Positions 49,814 through 62,160 of a stretch of DNA of 64,000 nt are shown here, in pieces. Position 1 is the stretch's first letter. Every line of letters begins with the position of its first letter. The notes below the pieces were generated by a model. It made no database searches and was not told the origin of the DNA. It saw only the letters and a program-made list of their open reading frames with translations. Origin of the DNA: Thuidium tamariscinum (lineage: Eukaryota; Streptophyta; Bryopsida; Hypnales; Thuidiaceae); assembly GCA_947034885.2 (NCBI GenBank), contig OX344749.2:3425501-3489500 (forward strand). The letters are read 5' to 3'. Made by a program: the position numbers and the translations under genes.

Positions 49814-52184
49814 GGAAGCTCCCTTCGAGGTTTCCTCTTCAATCCTTGCAAATTACAATTATCCACATGTGAACTTTACGGCAATGGTCTTGCAACGAAT
49901 TTGTATGTGCGCAGCAACAAATCCTTAGGATCATATGACCATGCATCACCTGAGCATTTGCTTGTTTGACACTGCATGCTTTCTCTTGTGAAGGCCATCA
50001 TTAAAAGCAGAATGGACCATGAATCACAACAAGAGTTCAATCGGAGAGAGAACTTCTTCAAATGGAGCTTGACAAGATGTGGTCCGGTTTGGTCGAAATT
50101 TGCCGACACATAGCTTATAACTTGCCAGTATGTAGCTGAAAGCTCTAGGATACACAACCCCCTGTATGTAGACTTATTAGTATAGTAATTCATACAATTC
50201 AATCTCCCATTGTCGAAGCAAATGTGGTTATAAACTCAGTCAGATGGCGATCGATACCAGTATCGTATTTTCTTTAAAATCGTAAATCAGAGTCCAGAAA
50301 CTTGATTGTGACGACTGAATCAGTTTTGTGATTCAATGGAGAGGAAGGATGCTGTGAAAGCCAAACGTGGGTATCTGTAGATCTGCTTTTTGAGGAATTG
50401 AAGATCCTGACTGCCGGCAAGGATATCGTGTATCTGAAAGTGACCTTACGTTATCATGAATAGAGGAAATTCATTTTAGGCACTATTTACGGGTTGATTT
50501 TTGAAAGGTGCTAGAATTAGGTGTCATCTTAACCCAATTTTTTTTTTGGCTAGTTTCTTACAGAGCGGGAATATTAGGAGATTGATTTGGATTTGTGTAT
50601 TTAAGATTATGGTGGATTTGATCAATACATGATCAAATAGGGTTAATCCCATCAGGATCAGAGGTTCAGATTTGGAACAATGAATGAAAGGAAACATGTT
50701 CTATGGTCAAAGAATTTTTTTTGTTCCATCATTCTATACATTTAGGCTTTTATATGCCCATAAACTTATTATTCTAAATGACACATAGTATCTATTTTTT
50801 GTACCTTTATTTACAATTTTGATTGCATAAATGAAAATCTCCTTTAAATTATTGATACTCAATACCAAAGTATCGAGATGGATTATCTCTCTAAGGTCTT
50901 GTGCATTTGGAGACAAATTTTACATCATCTTCATAGACATTGGAAAATTATAATCTCTTTGAATCATCGTATTATTCATACCTAGATATTGGAGTGGCCC
51001 TTTCAATTTTCATTAGCACATGTTGGTGTCTTTGCAATATGAGAAAACTAATTGTACCATCATGTTGAAATGTCTAAAATTAGTTATAGAGTTAGGTTCA
51101 ACTAGCAAAATCTAGTTATATTCTAGAGATATCTTCTTTGTAAAGTTTAGTTATATGATGCTTCACATTGATTTCTTCCTAGATTATGTTCTTCTTTCTA
51201 GATTATATTCTTCTTTCTAGATTATATTTTTGGATGCTTTTAAATGTGAGATGTGCATATGGATGTTCCCTACATACTTATGTAATTGAATTAAAAAATT
51301 AATTACCAATTGTTTTCAATATAATATTATGTAAAACTATAAAAATTAACTTTTAAAGTCCGCCCAAATGGACTTTTGTTTTTTTGAAATTAAAAGTTGG
51401 CATGCTTTATCGGAAGTACCTAACAATAGAATGATAATTATGCCCATGAAAATATACCAATTATATTGCACATTATGAAAAAAAAGAATGTCTCAAATCA
51501 TACTTGACTTGTATTTGACCTATATAGTATAGTAGCCAACTACCAAAATCTCATGCATAAAAGCACTTCCAATGTGCACACTATTACAACCACAATATCT
51601 AATTTTTGAAGTAAAATTAGACAAACCTCATTTTATTTTATCTACTTTTGAAAAATAATGCTCCAAAGCAAATACGGCAATCCAAAAGTCAAATGAACCT
51701 TTATTGCATTATAGAAAGAAAGAAAAGGAAGATTTTAAATCAAATATAGACCTTTCATGCAAAAAAGAAGAGCTAAAATTCATTAACACAGAAAATAAAT
51801 TTGAAAAGGTAAGACATTGTTGACCTTCACTATTGTGTGCCACTTGTCTTGTGCACTTTATATTTCTTCAAAATGTTGAGCCAAGGATGGAAAAGTGATG
51901 GCTTGGGAATGACAATTACATTGAGGTGTACTTTTGCGGATTCACAATGAGCTCAAAAGAGGTAGTCACTGCCTCACTTCCAATTCACTGTTGTAGGAAG
52001 AGGTTGTTCTAAACTTAGCTTGCAATAGAGTTTTTTTGCAATAGATTATAAGGTAACAAGTTCAAAAATTGCTTAGACTTTAAAATGGCCTACCTTTTTA
52101 AGTGTACACTACTTGTACATGTTGCTTTTGCATAGCCTTAAGCAATGAACAAACGATGTACATTAGGGAGGTAGGCAATTCTAG
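49814..52184. other. 3' flank of the DUF641 gene, then AT-rich DNA
   Basis: The sequence stays mid-GC to about 50.25 kb, which probably covers the 3' untranslated region, then becomes AT-rich with no gene seen. Confidence 0.45.
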
Positions 52185-52320
52185 AACCCTATGTCATTTC
52201 AACTTCAATATTTTATAACTAATTCCACAATGCTCTGAAAAATATAAAACAGCTTGGATTGGATGTCAATTTCACTTGTTTTTCAAGTAAAATTTACTGA
52301 GAAATATTTCAGGATGTTTC
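52185..52320. repeat. Dispersed repeat shared with 597-735
   Basis: Both loci read AGA(G/A)CCCTATG, then CATAACTAATTCCACAA or TATAACTAATTCCACAA, GGATGTCA and GAGAAATATTTCA in the same order with scattered changes. It may be the end of an unrecognised transposable element. Confidence 0.6.
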
Positions 52321-52620
52321 ACCATCTTGAGTATTCAGTTCCAACCCTTAGATGGTCCATGTACCTGTTACCGTATGTTTCTGTGCTGCATTGGCAGAGC
52401 TCTAACAAAGACACTGTTCCCTTTCCCCCTTTCCCCCTTTCCCCTGCACCTCAAGGTTGTGGAGACCGTTGCTGGTTCTGGTGCAGGTTGCAGCTTCACT
52501 GTCAAAACTCCTCGTAACTTAGCTTCTGAACCATCCCCTATCTCCCCCGTTTCTGCTTCTTTTTTTTCTCTTAGCCGCAGGTGATGGTCGCCCTGTCGCC
52601 AGCGAGGTCGAGTTGTGGCC

Positions 52621-53879
52621 ATGGCGAAGCCGAATTGGGCGCCTCATCCCGCCGTTTCTGAGGAGCTGCTAGGCGCATCCACGGTAGCCGACTTTGGTGG
52701 GGGTAGTGAGTTGTGCGGGAGACGTATGTGGATCCGACTTTTACTTAATCAAGGTACCAAAAAGTCTCGATCTGTTACTCTGTGCCGAATTTAGAAGGAT
52801 CCTTTCTTCGTCTTCGTTTCCATCGCCATCTCCATCCAAATGCGTGTGCATCGGAATCTTTTTAGTGTCGTTTTTTCTTACTTTCTGGTAGAGGTTTGTT
52901 TGTTTAGGGTTTGAGAATTTCATTTTCAATGACGGTTTGCTGCTGTTGCTGCTGCGATTTGTGAGCAGACTGGGATTTCTAGCCTCGAGTAGTGTTGAGG
53001 GGAGAGACGCCGAGACATCAGACGCTGCACATGCCAAGATTCGCTCGATGCTGGCCACTTTGGGAGAACCCTTCACTCGGATTGTCGGCCCTCAGGTTGG
53101 TTCTGTCACGTGAATATCTGTTTTGTCTTGTCTCTGAAGGCCGAGAGGCAGCGAGAGGCGATAATCAATCTTTTCTTAGTCTCTAATTGTTTTTGAATTG
53201 TGTAGAAAGGTAATGTTAGGCAGACGGGCTTGTTTATACTGAAAAATCCTGAGTCGCACTGTCTAATGGATCTGGTGATGGCTGGGAGGGCGTCGCCAAT
53301 ATGGCAGGGGGGCGGTTTAGGGTTTAGGGTCTGCTACTCTTTTTTGAGGGTTGGAGGGTCGATCTCACGGTGATCAATCTTTTGTTGGTTAGAAATTGCT
53401 TTGAGTATTTCAGAGACGCGATGTGCTACATAACGCTTCGACCTTGGTGTTTTTTTATTGCTGGCACTTTCTGAATGATAGAATGGGTTTTTATACAGGC
53501 AGGTCATTGCCAATGTGTGAGGGCGGTGGAATTGTCGGTTCCTAGTAACGGCTTCACGGTCCGTGTTGATTCGCAATCGCGTGCTGCTGGGTTGAGTGAT
53601 GGAGCTTCTGAAGGCTCTGGAGAGGTTTGGTGTGGCCTTTGCGGAGATCGTCGCGGTTGGTGTACATGCGGCAGGTGCATGGGAGAGGGCGGCTTTCCTA
53701 CCCGACCTGGATTAGGTGGTGTGAAGGGGAAAGTGGGCTGGGCGAGATGTAAGACTTGCTTCGGACAAAAGGTGGTTCCCTGTCTGTTTTGTGGAATTTC
53801 CGAAGCGCCCAAGTGGAAGCTTTGGGTAGAAAATGCCAGGCGACATCTCCATGGGAACCGCAAGCAGTGGAAGACCTAA
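52621..53879 (+). CDS. CxxC-rich protein, DnaJ zinc-finger-like
   Basis: Best model: join of 52621-52723, 52908-53095 and 53499-53879, 223 aa. The last exon is the secure part. It codes four closely set cysteine pairs: CGLC (142-145), CTCGRC (152-157), CKTC (181-184) and CLFC (192-195), with a Gly-rich spacer between the second and third pair. This is the pattern of the DnaJ cysteine-rich zinc-binding domain found without a J domain in plastid proteins such as BSD2, which help fold or redox-protect other proteins. The N-terminal part has a hydrophobic leucine run (GLLLLLLRFV, residues about 43-52) and could be a targeting sequence. The second exon has gene-like codons and ends at CCTCAG|GTTGG; the first exon and its donor (GAC|GTATGT) are the weakest choice, since other phase-1 donors exist. 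The partner protein cannot be told from the sequence. Confidence 0.6.
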
Positions 53880-55102
53880 GTTTTTGTGCTCGATTCGACA
53901 GTGACGATGGAGATTCTCCGGAGAAGGTGAATTATAGGGTTCGTTCGTGAGTGTTGCGGGGGCGCTTGATTACTCCGAGGATCTATCTCAGCTCAGTTTA
54001 GTGTCCATAGTTACGAATGGGGCATACTCTCTAATAACACTCTTTATAGTTGCACACTCCTTGTATATCCTGAGAATGTGTCATCATGAGAATTGTGTAC
54101 ACAACTGATTAGAAGACGTCCGCATGTTAAGTTGTGAACAGATCTGAGTGTGGTTAGAGGCCTATTTTTCCTCTGAGCAGTGTCATTAGAGAGGTTGAGA
54201 TTACTGCAGGCAGCCGGTTGTACCGACACATGTTCAGGTAGCTTGTCTATTTTGAAGAAGCTAGGATATGTCATGTGCCCTTGAATTGCGGACTGGGTAT
54301 GTAAGGGGAGCATCCATTCGAAGTGAAAGGAGGAATAGGGATTTCACTGATGCTCGAGAAATGAAGGTACGTCACATCTTGAACTAAGTGCAACAGTACC
54401 TGGCAATACAATTCAATTGTCTTGTTTACTTGTATGGCCTCGGAGATATCGATGTAGGAATGTTTGGAGCACTCGAGTTGGGTGTCTTTGTAAGATGAAA
54501 GCTTACCCCTGATGCCGCTCCATAGAGGAATATGTTGGCTTCTGGTGACTGCACTGCGCAAGCTCTGCTTTGCAGACAGATACGGGTCACACATTTGCTG
54601 TAACCTTAGAGTCCTTGTGAAGATATTTACCTTTCGTTTTGACTGGAATGCTCAGTTATAGTTGGTTATCGTGGAGCATTTACCATACTGTGACCGTTTT
54701 GTTTTTTACTGGAGACGTCCTCAGTAATGCTTCTAAGCTTCTGTAATTCTTGTTTGCAGGATCAATATTCCTCAGAGCCTAAACCCTGAAGATCCAAAAG
54801 CAGGGTGTTGCAGCTGTTGGATAGGCCCCTCCATTGCTCAATTACCTGAAAGTGGCAAAAATTCAGGTGTTTAATATTTGAAATATACAATTCTATGGCA
54901 CTTGGGCTAACTACGTCAAGGCTAGGTGGAAATAGATATTCGGTGACCCAACTCAGCGAGCACTGTACTTAAACCACGCGATCAACTTTCTGTTGCTGTT
55001 TAGGTCACATGACAGTGCCATCCTCCAGTTTTCACAGACAAGAACGATAGTCCGACACTCCGACTATTATAGGTCTAGAAAAGGACCAAATCTAGACATA
55101 CC
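53880..55102. other. Mid-GC region between convergent genes
   Basis: It holds the 3' flank of the CxxC-rich gene. Two overlapping minus-strand ORFs (54044-54313, 54271-54594) have no recognised domain. I looked here for further syntaxin exons on the minus strand and did not find the conserved SNARE segment or membrane anchor. Confidence 0.4.
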
Positions 55103-55514
55103 TGCCATTCAATGCTCTCCCATCGGATAAAATCTCCTTGCTCGGCATATTCCCACCGAGGACAAAACAGATAGCTTCTCCCATCGTCACCTCCACATCC
55201 TAAACCTCACGTTTTTCTGTGACCCCTTTCCAGAAATCAATGCCACCCTAAAACAAAAAATCAAATCAAATCAAATCTTACAACACATCCCCTCCGAGCC
55301 TAACCCTAAAAATTTCGTGAAAATCAAACCAAGTCTTACAACACTACCCATCCAACCCAAAACCTAGAAAATTCGTCGGATAATCAAAATGAAAGCCACA
55401 GAGCGCCATAATCATGGCTAGATGCGGGGGAATTCAACTCAAGAAAATCCAATGCGCACTTACATTGTCCTGAATCTCTTCTTTGACGAGGTAGAAAGGA
55501 TTTGACGTCGACAT
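55103..55514 (-). pseudogene. SYP61-type syntaxin, first two exons only, broken
   Basis: Exon 1 is complement 55464-55514: MSTSNPFYLVKEEIQDN, followed by a GTAAGTG donor. This closely matches the conserved N-terminus of plant SYP61 and syntaxin 6/10 (DPFYIVKEEIQ). Exon 2 is complement 55103-55216 (phase 0 to phase 0, acceptor GTCACAG, donor CAG|GTATGT) and ends RWESIEWQ, like the SIEWQ that closes this part of the SYP61 Habc helix; RWEKLS lies at the expected distance before it. However, a TGA interrupts exon 2 just before RWEKLS, and no later exons (linker, SNARE helix, anchor) were found. SYP61 acts as a t-SNARE at the trans-Golgi network. This copy is therefore best read as a truncated duplicate. 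The alternative is a gene with an altered exon 2 start downstream of the stop. Confidence 0.6.
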
Positions 55515-56012
55515 GGTGCGATACTGTGATGGCAGAGGTTGCAAGAAAGAGGTCGACGCCAGATCAGAGAGAGTGCCAAATAGGGAGATTGGAAGCTTGA
55601 AAAGATTGTGGCGATGTAATTGAGAGGACTGAGGATCCCGCTGCACGTGTCGATAACTCCAATGGCTGGGATTGCAAGCCCCCAACACAAGCTCCAAACT
55701 CTCGCATGTCTTCTCCAATTTCTTCCCACGGTATGTGAGGTACTTTTTCACTTAAACTTTACTTTTTCCACAAAGTACCTTTAGTATAGGGGTTCATCTA
55801 AGGATATGCCAACGTAGTCTATCGTATATGTGTCTAATGTCACTTTTTCAAGTAGATGTAAGTATTATGTAAACTAATCTCGAATAACATAGTGGGAAAC
55901 ATTTGTCTATTTTTTTTCTCTTTCTTTCCCACACTTATTCCTAAGTTCTCTCAATTTAGTTGGTAGTCTATTACTTATGTATGTAGACACAATGGTATGA
56001 CCGTCACAGTCC
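55515..56012. other. Upstream flank of the syntaxin relic
   Basis: The first 230 bases have gene-like composition (CTTCCAA/TCTCC-rich on the minus strand), as expected of a 5' leader, then the sequence turns AT-rich. Confidence 0.35.
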
Positions 56013-56404
56013 TAAGGGAGAAACACCCATTTCCGTCCCTGTACCTATTCTTGGTCACTAGAGTGTTACTAAATCTGTCCATAAGCATTCATTAAAGTGT
56101 TCGACAAATGTTTAAATCTAATTTGCTAGTACAGTTGTAAGACACATGTATAGTTTTCATTCACTGACAGTTGATTTCAGCAGGTGTTCAGTTAAAGGTA
56201 CACCTATAGGACGGTTCCAGTGGTCTAGGGAGCCAACACTTTGGAAATTTATAGAAATTACATACTGATTCCGAAAATTTTAAATTTTCTTTTGAATATT
56301 CATGATTTTTACTCACTAATACTAGAAAAATACCAATTTTAGAAAAACATGCCTCCAACTATGCTGAATTCCTTAAATGGACGGTTTTGGGTGTTTCGCC
56401 CTTA
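56013..56404. mobile_element. MITE related to the 6-kb palindrome, 392 bp
   Basis: The left end TAAGGGAGAAACACCCATTT and right end AAAACCGTCC-complement GGACGGTTTTGGGTGTTTCG plus CCCTTA pair with each other and with the termini of the palindrome at 5988-6130. The inside is unrelated AT-rich DNA. It seems a longer ancestor or sister of the short fold-back form. Confidence 0.7.
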
Positions 56405-59400
56405 TATAGTGTTCTAAGGGAGTGTCAACAATTTTGGGCAACAAGTTAGGTTGGGCAACAAGTCTTATATTTGTGCATGCTCTATGACCTAATTATATAT
56501 ACAAGATAATACTTTTAAAATAGTACAAAATATTTATTAACTATTCTTTTTTATGTTAGGGTCAACATGTCCAGTATTTGCTCTCCATGAGCTTTTCAAA
56601 CCTATAAGCAAAATGCCTAACCAAGTCTGTCACAGTGGTCAATAGGTCCAGTGTGCACAAGTATGAAGTGTTTAGGACTAATACTAGATTTTGGTCCTTA
56701 GCTTTTTCCTTCTTTAAGATTTGGACAACAAGTCTCAAGACGACAAGTCCAAGACCACAAGGTAAGTTGTTCCTAAAACATACACACATATTTATCAAAC
56801 ACAAAGAACGCTAATTTTCACAAATTTTGTCCAAACTTGAGTTCCAAATTCCAAATTTAATATTATAAAATTAATTTTATAATCTATAGAACCTATAATT
56901 GCTTGCAGCCCTATGACCAAAAGAGCAGACCTATAGCCATGGAAATTAGCCGATAACCTTGCTAAAAAATTCTCAAAAACAAAACAAACAAACAAATAAG
57001 GTTTGGACCTATTTTCGTGGATAACAGACCCTAAGACCGTGTGATCTGCCCTATGGCCGTGGTGATGCCCCTATCACTGTGTGCACAACAAACTGCGCCG
57101 ACTTGAATCCCTAATTTCCTTCCCGCAGTGTAAATTTACTACCGCAGACTGCAACTTCGACAGCTAATATCTCATGCGATTTTTGCCCTTTTTAAGAAAT
57201 TTCAGTGTGAATTTTGACTGATTTTTCTTCTTCTTTCCAAAATACGCCTTCTAATTTCCTGTAGATCAAAAGTTATTTCAGGTTAAAGTTCGTTGTTTTT
57301 ACAGTCTGGCGACTGTAGCATTCTCCATTTGAATCTTGATTGCAAATTTTGAATGAATTCGACTCAATTCAATTATGATTCCTGCTCACATGATCAATTT
57401 GATCTTACAAAAGTAACAAACAATTGAATTAAAGCAAAATTTGAAACTCTAATACTTTAGTGAAGAAGCCAAAACAGTCACAACAACCTTTTTCTTCAAT
57501 TTTATAAATTGAGTATACTTTCTCTCAATTTGTGATTCCACTGATTGTTTTGTTTCCTGCGATGCACCCAGGGATTCTCAAATGGTCAAGATTTGAGGCA
57601 GCTTGCTCCACATTTCTCACCACGCTTGTTCGTTGAACTTGTAGTCGCTCACAACAGTTAATCTCACATCCAAAAAGCTCGTTGCAATTTTGCCACCGAT
57701 CTCTCCGCCAATTCCTCAATCAGATTTTTCCATCTCAACACGGCTGCAGTACTGCGCTCCGATCTCAGGATGCGACAGACAAGAACAAAGTAACAATTCC
57801 TGACAAATCACTCACAAGAAGCAAATATACACACACGAACAATTTTGCACAAGAATAATTTTGAATTAAAAGCAACAAAATCACATACGAGTGGATCTAC
57901 CCGAAACACTCAATTGTAATTTTCTAATTTTCAGTTTTTTAAAAGGAGGAAGATGGTGATGGTGTCCCAATCATCCTTTCTTTTAATTTTTCATCCAATC
58001 TTGTGTCCCATTCATCCAACTTGCACCCCATTCATTCACTTTACACCCCTTTCATCCATTTTTCAATTTTTCATTTAAATTCGTACCCCATTCATCACTT
58101 TGTCCTATTCACACTATAAAAGTTTAAATTATTTTTTACCTTTTTTCTACTTTTAAGAAAAAGTGTTTTTATGCTATTTTTCTATTACTTTTCTATAATT
58201 TTTCTACAAAAAAGGTAAAAATAACCTAAAAAATAAATTTTACTATACTACAGGGTATTTCATGTGGTAGTTCAGAAATTGGTATTCACTTACAAGATGT
58301 GTTGGGATGGGTATTCCATAATTAAGGTAGGCCTAAGGACTATTTCAAAATTAGAGCATGCATTGTAGTAGTATTGACATATAGTTCATAAATTACTTTT
58401 TAAATAGGGCAAATGGATCATGAAGGTATTCTAGTGTAAATGATTGTTTGTCATGGACATTTCAACCTCATGTTTAGTGAATTCGATCTAATACATTGGA
58501 ATGAGTACGGTTTAAGGTCTTTTTTAAACACCATAATTCTAGCTAGTTAAGATGGTTTAGGATTTAGGGTGAGGAGTTTGTAATATGTTTTCATCATTAA
58601 GGATTCCATTTCAATGATATTCACTTTTTTTTAAAGTTGCTTATGTGTTTGTTTTATTTTATTCTTGTTTTACCTCATTCAAAATCATTTTTTTTCATAC
58701 ATGTTGCCAACTTGTCATTTTTGGTGTGACAATTAGGATTATTTGATTATGTCTACAACTCTCATTATGTCGATTGCCCGTAGCACCTTTTAAGTCCAAA
58801 CTCATCTACCAGGGTTCATCTCATTTGATCAAATCCAATAAAAAAGTAAGGAGCGAAAAGGTTTGGGATATGGGACTACTATCTTATCTGCATATATTTG
58901 CTTTGATAGAGTGGAAGACTTCATTGGAGTCAAACATGTCCAGATGGATTGCTAGTGGAATGGAACATTGCAGATAGAATCTTGGGGACAATGAAGAAAA
59001 GACCACAAATAACATCTTTCATTGTGGATGTATTTGTATGTGTATGTAATATTCATCATAACACTTCTTCCAATTGAAAAGTGATTGACATTAATTTGTC
59101 AATATATCACATTTTATTATAGACTACCTTGCAATATCCATTGCAGTGGCTGTATGTTTATATTTTACATCAATTTTCATAAACACATGTAATGATGATA
59201 TATGAAATTTCAAATTTTTATAGTGAGGATGATGTGAATATTGAAATTCCTAATTTTACATAAGATGTCAAATCTTATAAAACAAATTCTTGAATAATTT
59301 TTAGTTGTTGCCTCTACAATAAAGAAATTTTGTGTTACCACACTTAGTATTAATGTCTTTTATACTTCACTCATCTCATGAGCTTTGTCTAACCTTAATG

Positions 59401-59516
59401 AAACCAAATCTTCAACGTATGCTAGTTTTAAAGATAATGAAATGGGTCCCTACATGCCACATCTAGCCCTCTAACTACCTTTTTTCAATGTATTTTTTGA
59501 AATTTGTGATTCATGT
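56405..59516. other. Intergenic DNA, partly mid-GC
   Basis: No gene is supported. The block 57000-57950 is GC-richer and has leader-like sequence; the minus ORF at 57525-57719 is not recognised. At 57955-58105 the word CCCATTCATCC recurs in degenerate form five or six times. From 58.2 kb on the DNA is AT-rich; ORF 58774-58977 has no known domain. Confidence 0.4.
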
Positions 59517-60451
59517 TTAACCCCTAAAGTCCCATTGTCCCCTCGGGGGACAAAATGGATTTTGGGTAGGCTCCTACATGCCCAATGTTTGTCAATATTT
59601 TTTGAAATTTTTATCAAAGATAGAAAATCACACTAGCTTTCCGAAAATATAATTTTTATTTCAATCGGTACCCGGGAACAAAAGTTATGGCATGAAAAGC
59701 CCCTTTTTTTTTTAGTTTGGCAGGCAGAAAAAATCCTTCAAAAAATCTTATAATGAAAAATATAAAAAATGTGTTTCAAATAGATTGTAGTTTTATCTAC
59801 ATGGAAAGCTTTGATTCATTTCATTTGGACTTGTTATGAGAATGTTATGGACAATCTTATTTTTCGGGCAATTAGTGAGTCTTTTTGAGAAAATAACTTG
59901 TAGGATTCATTTTTGATGTCAATTTGCACAATTTTTCAAAAAAATCCATTCCACACAATTAAGATGTCTTGCTAGAACAATCCCAGCTTTGAGACTAGTG
60001 TGTGTCAATTCCATCTTAGAGCTATTAATGGTTTAGTTTTTCCTTCAACTTTGGACCTACTTGTACTCAACAATTTTTTAATGAATGGAAACTAAGTATA
60101 TTTTTATAGAGTTTTTTTCCCTAGACCCTCAACCCAATTTTTCATCATATGAAATTAGAAATTCAAAATCAATAGAGAAAAAATTTTAAGTTGAGAAGGT
60201 TCAAAGCCAAAAAATGTAGGTGAAGAACGTTCAAAAAAATCTGTTTCTTTCATTTTAAATGCAAATATCTTGCAATCTGCATGGTCAAAGTTTTTGAAAT
60301 TTCTTACGCACATTTCTGCACTAGTCTAGTACAAGATCCTATGATTAAATATACAAAAAAAATATTTTAAAACATTTTTTACTCTTTGCTATAGAAATGG
60401 CAATTTTGAGTGCTTTTTGATGGGAAAAAGCCTATGTACTTTAGGGATTAA
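59517..60451. mobile_element. TTAA-family element, diverged (935 bp)
   Basis: It begins TTAACCCCTAAAGTCCC and ends TACTTTAGGGATTAA. The layout and right part follow family A in reverse orientation (TTGCAATCTGCATGGTCAAA, CAAGATCCTATG, AAATGGCAATTTTGAG), while the left part is diverged and carries CCCCTCGGGGGACAAAATGG. It is best seen as a third subfamily. Confidence 0.7.
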
Positions 60452-60771
60452 GGGTGTAGTTTATTTTTCTCACTCTTCTTAGTTTTTTCCACTCTAGAAG
60501 GATTAGGTAGGTGCGTTCCTAATAACAATTCAAGTGCACAGACTAAGCTACGAGTTGCTACAAAGAATTTAGGTTTTAAATGCATTATTTATCAAAAAAA
60601 AACATATTCGAAGAAAGAAATTCCTTTTGAAGCATCCTTCTTCATCTTATTTTTTGCACACTTTGATCTAATTCTCTCAATGAATTTCCCATAAATTATT
60701 AAGTTTTTTTACTTGTACCACAAATAGCAATTTATACGGTTTGTGGAAAAACATGGTCAAGAACTTTAAAG

Positions 60772-61058
60772 CATTAGAGGGGATTCAAGGCCAATAGGAG
60801 ATTGTGAGTTCCCAACATAGTGAACACAGGAATCTGCCCCAGAAATGCAGAATTGGCCTCTGCTGACATGGTTGAGAGTGTGCCACGTCACCGACTTTTT
60901 TTTGAAAAAATAAAATAAAATTTTGGACTTCTTTTTGCATTTCAAGACAATTTTTTTTTTTAAATTTAAAAAAAAAAATTGCTGACCTGACAGTATCAGG
61001 AACAATTTTGGAAACAGGGCTTTTGCAGTCTCCTCTTGGCCTCAAATCCCCTCTAATG
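60772..61058. mobile_element. MITE family C, copy 4 (inverted)
   Basis: CATTAGAGGGGATTCAAGGCC at the left and GGCCTCAAATCCCCTCTAATG at the right form nearly perfect inverted termini that extend inward through AATAGGAGA and TCTCCTCTT. The inside has GTGTGCCACGTCACC and GGAACAATTTTGGAAAC as in the other copies. Two ORFs here (60766-61005, 60785-61045 minus) are repeat sequence, not genes. Confidence 0.82.
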
Positions 61059-61660
61059 GGTTAACCCCCAACTAGTAAAAACTTGGCCTAAATTACCGAG
61101 TTAATGTCTTTTGACCACACTGCTAATCAAGGATACGTGACATCAACGCTACCTTGTAACAATGAATATACATTTTTTTTTCTTCCTAATTTTCTACTTT
61201 CAAAACAAGAATATTTTTTTTCTTTTTTAATACTTTTGCGACCTTTTTTTTTTCCTATTTCTTTTTTCTTCTTATATCTTCCAAAGTTATAAATAAGCGC
61301 ATTTTGACTTTATAACAAATAACAAACAATCGACAGAATAGTAACTAATAACAATCAACCAATGATTGATGGACAAATAACAAATAAGAAATCATCGACA
61401 TGCAAATGACAAATAACAAAGGATTGACGGACAAATGATTAAGGTTTGGGTCTCCATTTTTGGTTGATTCAAACTATAGTCAATAGTCCGTTGCCATGAA
61501 GTTATTTTTCAAACATTTTGTCAGCTTTGCTACAATGACTTCAAGACTGAACTGCTTAGTGTGAAGGGTTGAAGGGCCTATATTTTTGAAATTCATGGAT
61601 TTTTGGAATCTAATTATTTGGTAGAAATCGACAGACTTTTGACCCCTAGTTGTAGTGTAA
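61059..61660. other. AT-rich intergenic DNA with CAAATAAC/TAATAACAA repeats
   Basis: The words ACAAATAACAAAT and TGACAAATAACAAAG recur between 61310 and 61430 next to ATTGA(C/T)GGACAAAT, a loose tandem structure. No gene is seen. Confidence 0.45.
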
Positions 61661-62160
61661 AGTTCACTTTTACCTTCCAATCCTATAAATAAATGGGAAA
61701 TTTCGTTAAAATGGCGCCATTTCGTTAAATTGGCGCTTTTGAGCAGTTTAGACTGCGCGGTCTGAACCGTTTTTTCTATCCTAGGATCTACACCTGTACT
61801 AGATTTTGGAAATCTACAACTCTCCTAGATTTCTGAAATCTATACCGATCCTAGATTTTTTAGATTTTTTGGTCTAATATCTATGCTTGTCATAGATTTC
61901 AGAAATCTAAAAGTGTCCTAGATATTAGCAATGTATACTTGTCCTAGATGTCAAGGTGTGAAAATGGCATGTGGAATACCGCCATTTTAACGAAATTCCC
62001 CATATAAGTTCACTTTTACTTTACTTTTACCTTCCAATCCTATAAATAAGTTCACTTTTACTTTACTTTTACCTTCCAATCTTATAAATAAGTTCACTTT
62101 TACTTTACTTTTACCTTCCAATCCTATAAATAAGTTCATTTTTACTTTACTTCTTATGAT
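61661..62160. repeat. 42-bp tandem repeat interrupted by a MITE
   Basis: Units beginning AAGTTCACTTTTACTTTACT and ending CCAATCCTATAAAT start at 62006, 62048, 62090 and 62132, exactly 42 apart. A partial unit (AGTTCACTTTTACCTTCCAA) is at 61662, on the other side of the MITE, so the MITE landed inside an existing array. Confidence 0.88.
61693..62003. mobile_element. MITE with TGGGAAATTTCGTTAAAATGGC ends
   Basis: The left terminus TGGGAAATTTCGTTAAAATG pairs with CATTTTAACGAAATTCCCCA on the right. The inside repeats variants of CCTAGATTT..GAAATCTA four or five times. The flanks belong to one 42-bp tandem array. An old relative is near 6310-6560. Confidence 0.8.

Noticed and set aside
53309..53327. 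TTTAGGG repeats as telomeric sequence
   Set aside because: Only two units, inside an intron of the CxxC-rich gene model; at most a telo-box-like motif.
54271..54594. 107-codon minus-strand ORF as later syntaxin exons
   Set aside because: It lacks the SNARE heptads and the hydrophobic anchor and does not resemble the SYP61 linker.
60766..61045. Two minus-strand ORFs of 79 and 86 codons
   Set aside because: They lie within a family C MITE and are Lys- and Phe-rich translations of poly-A/T tracts.
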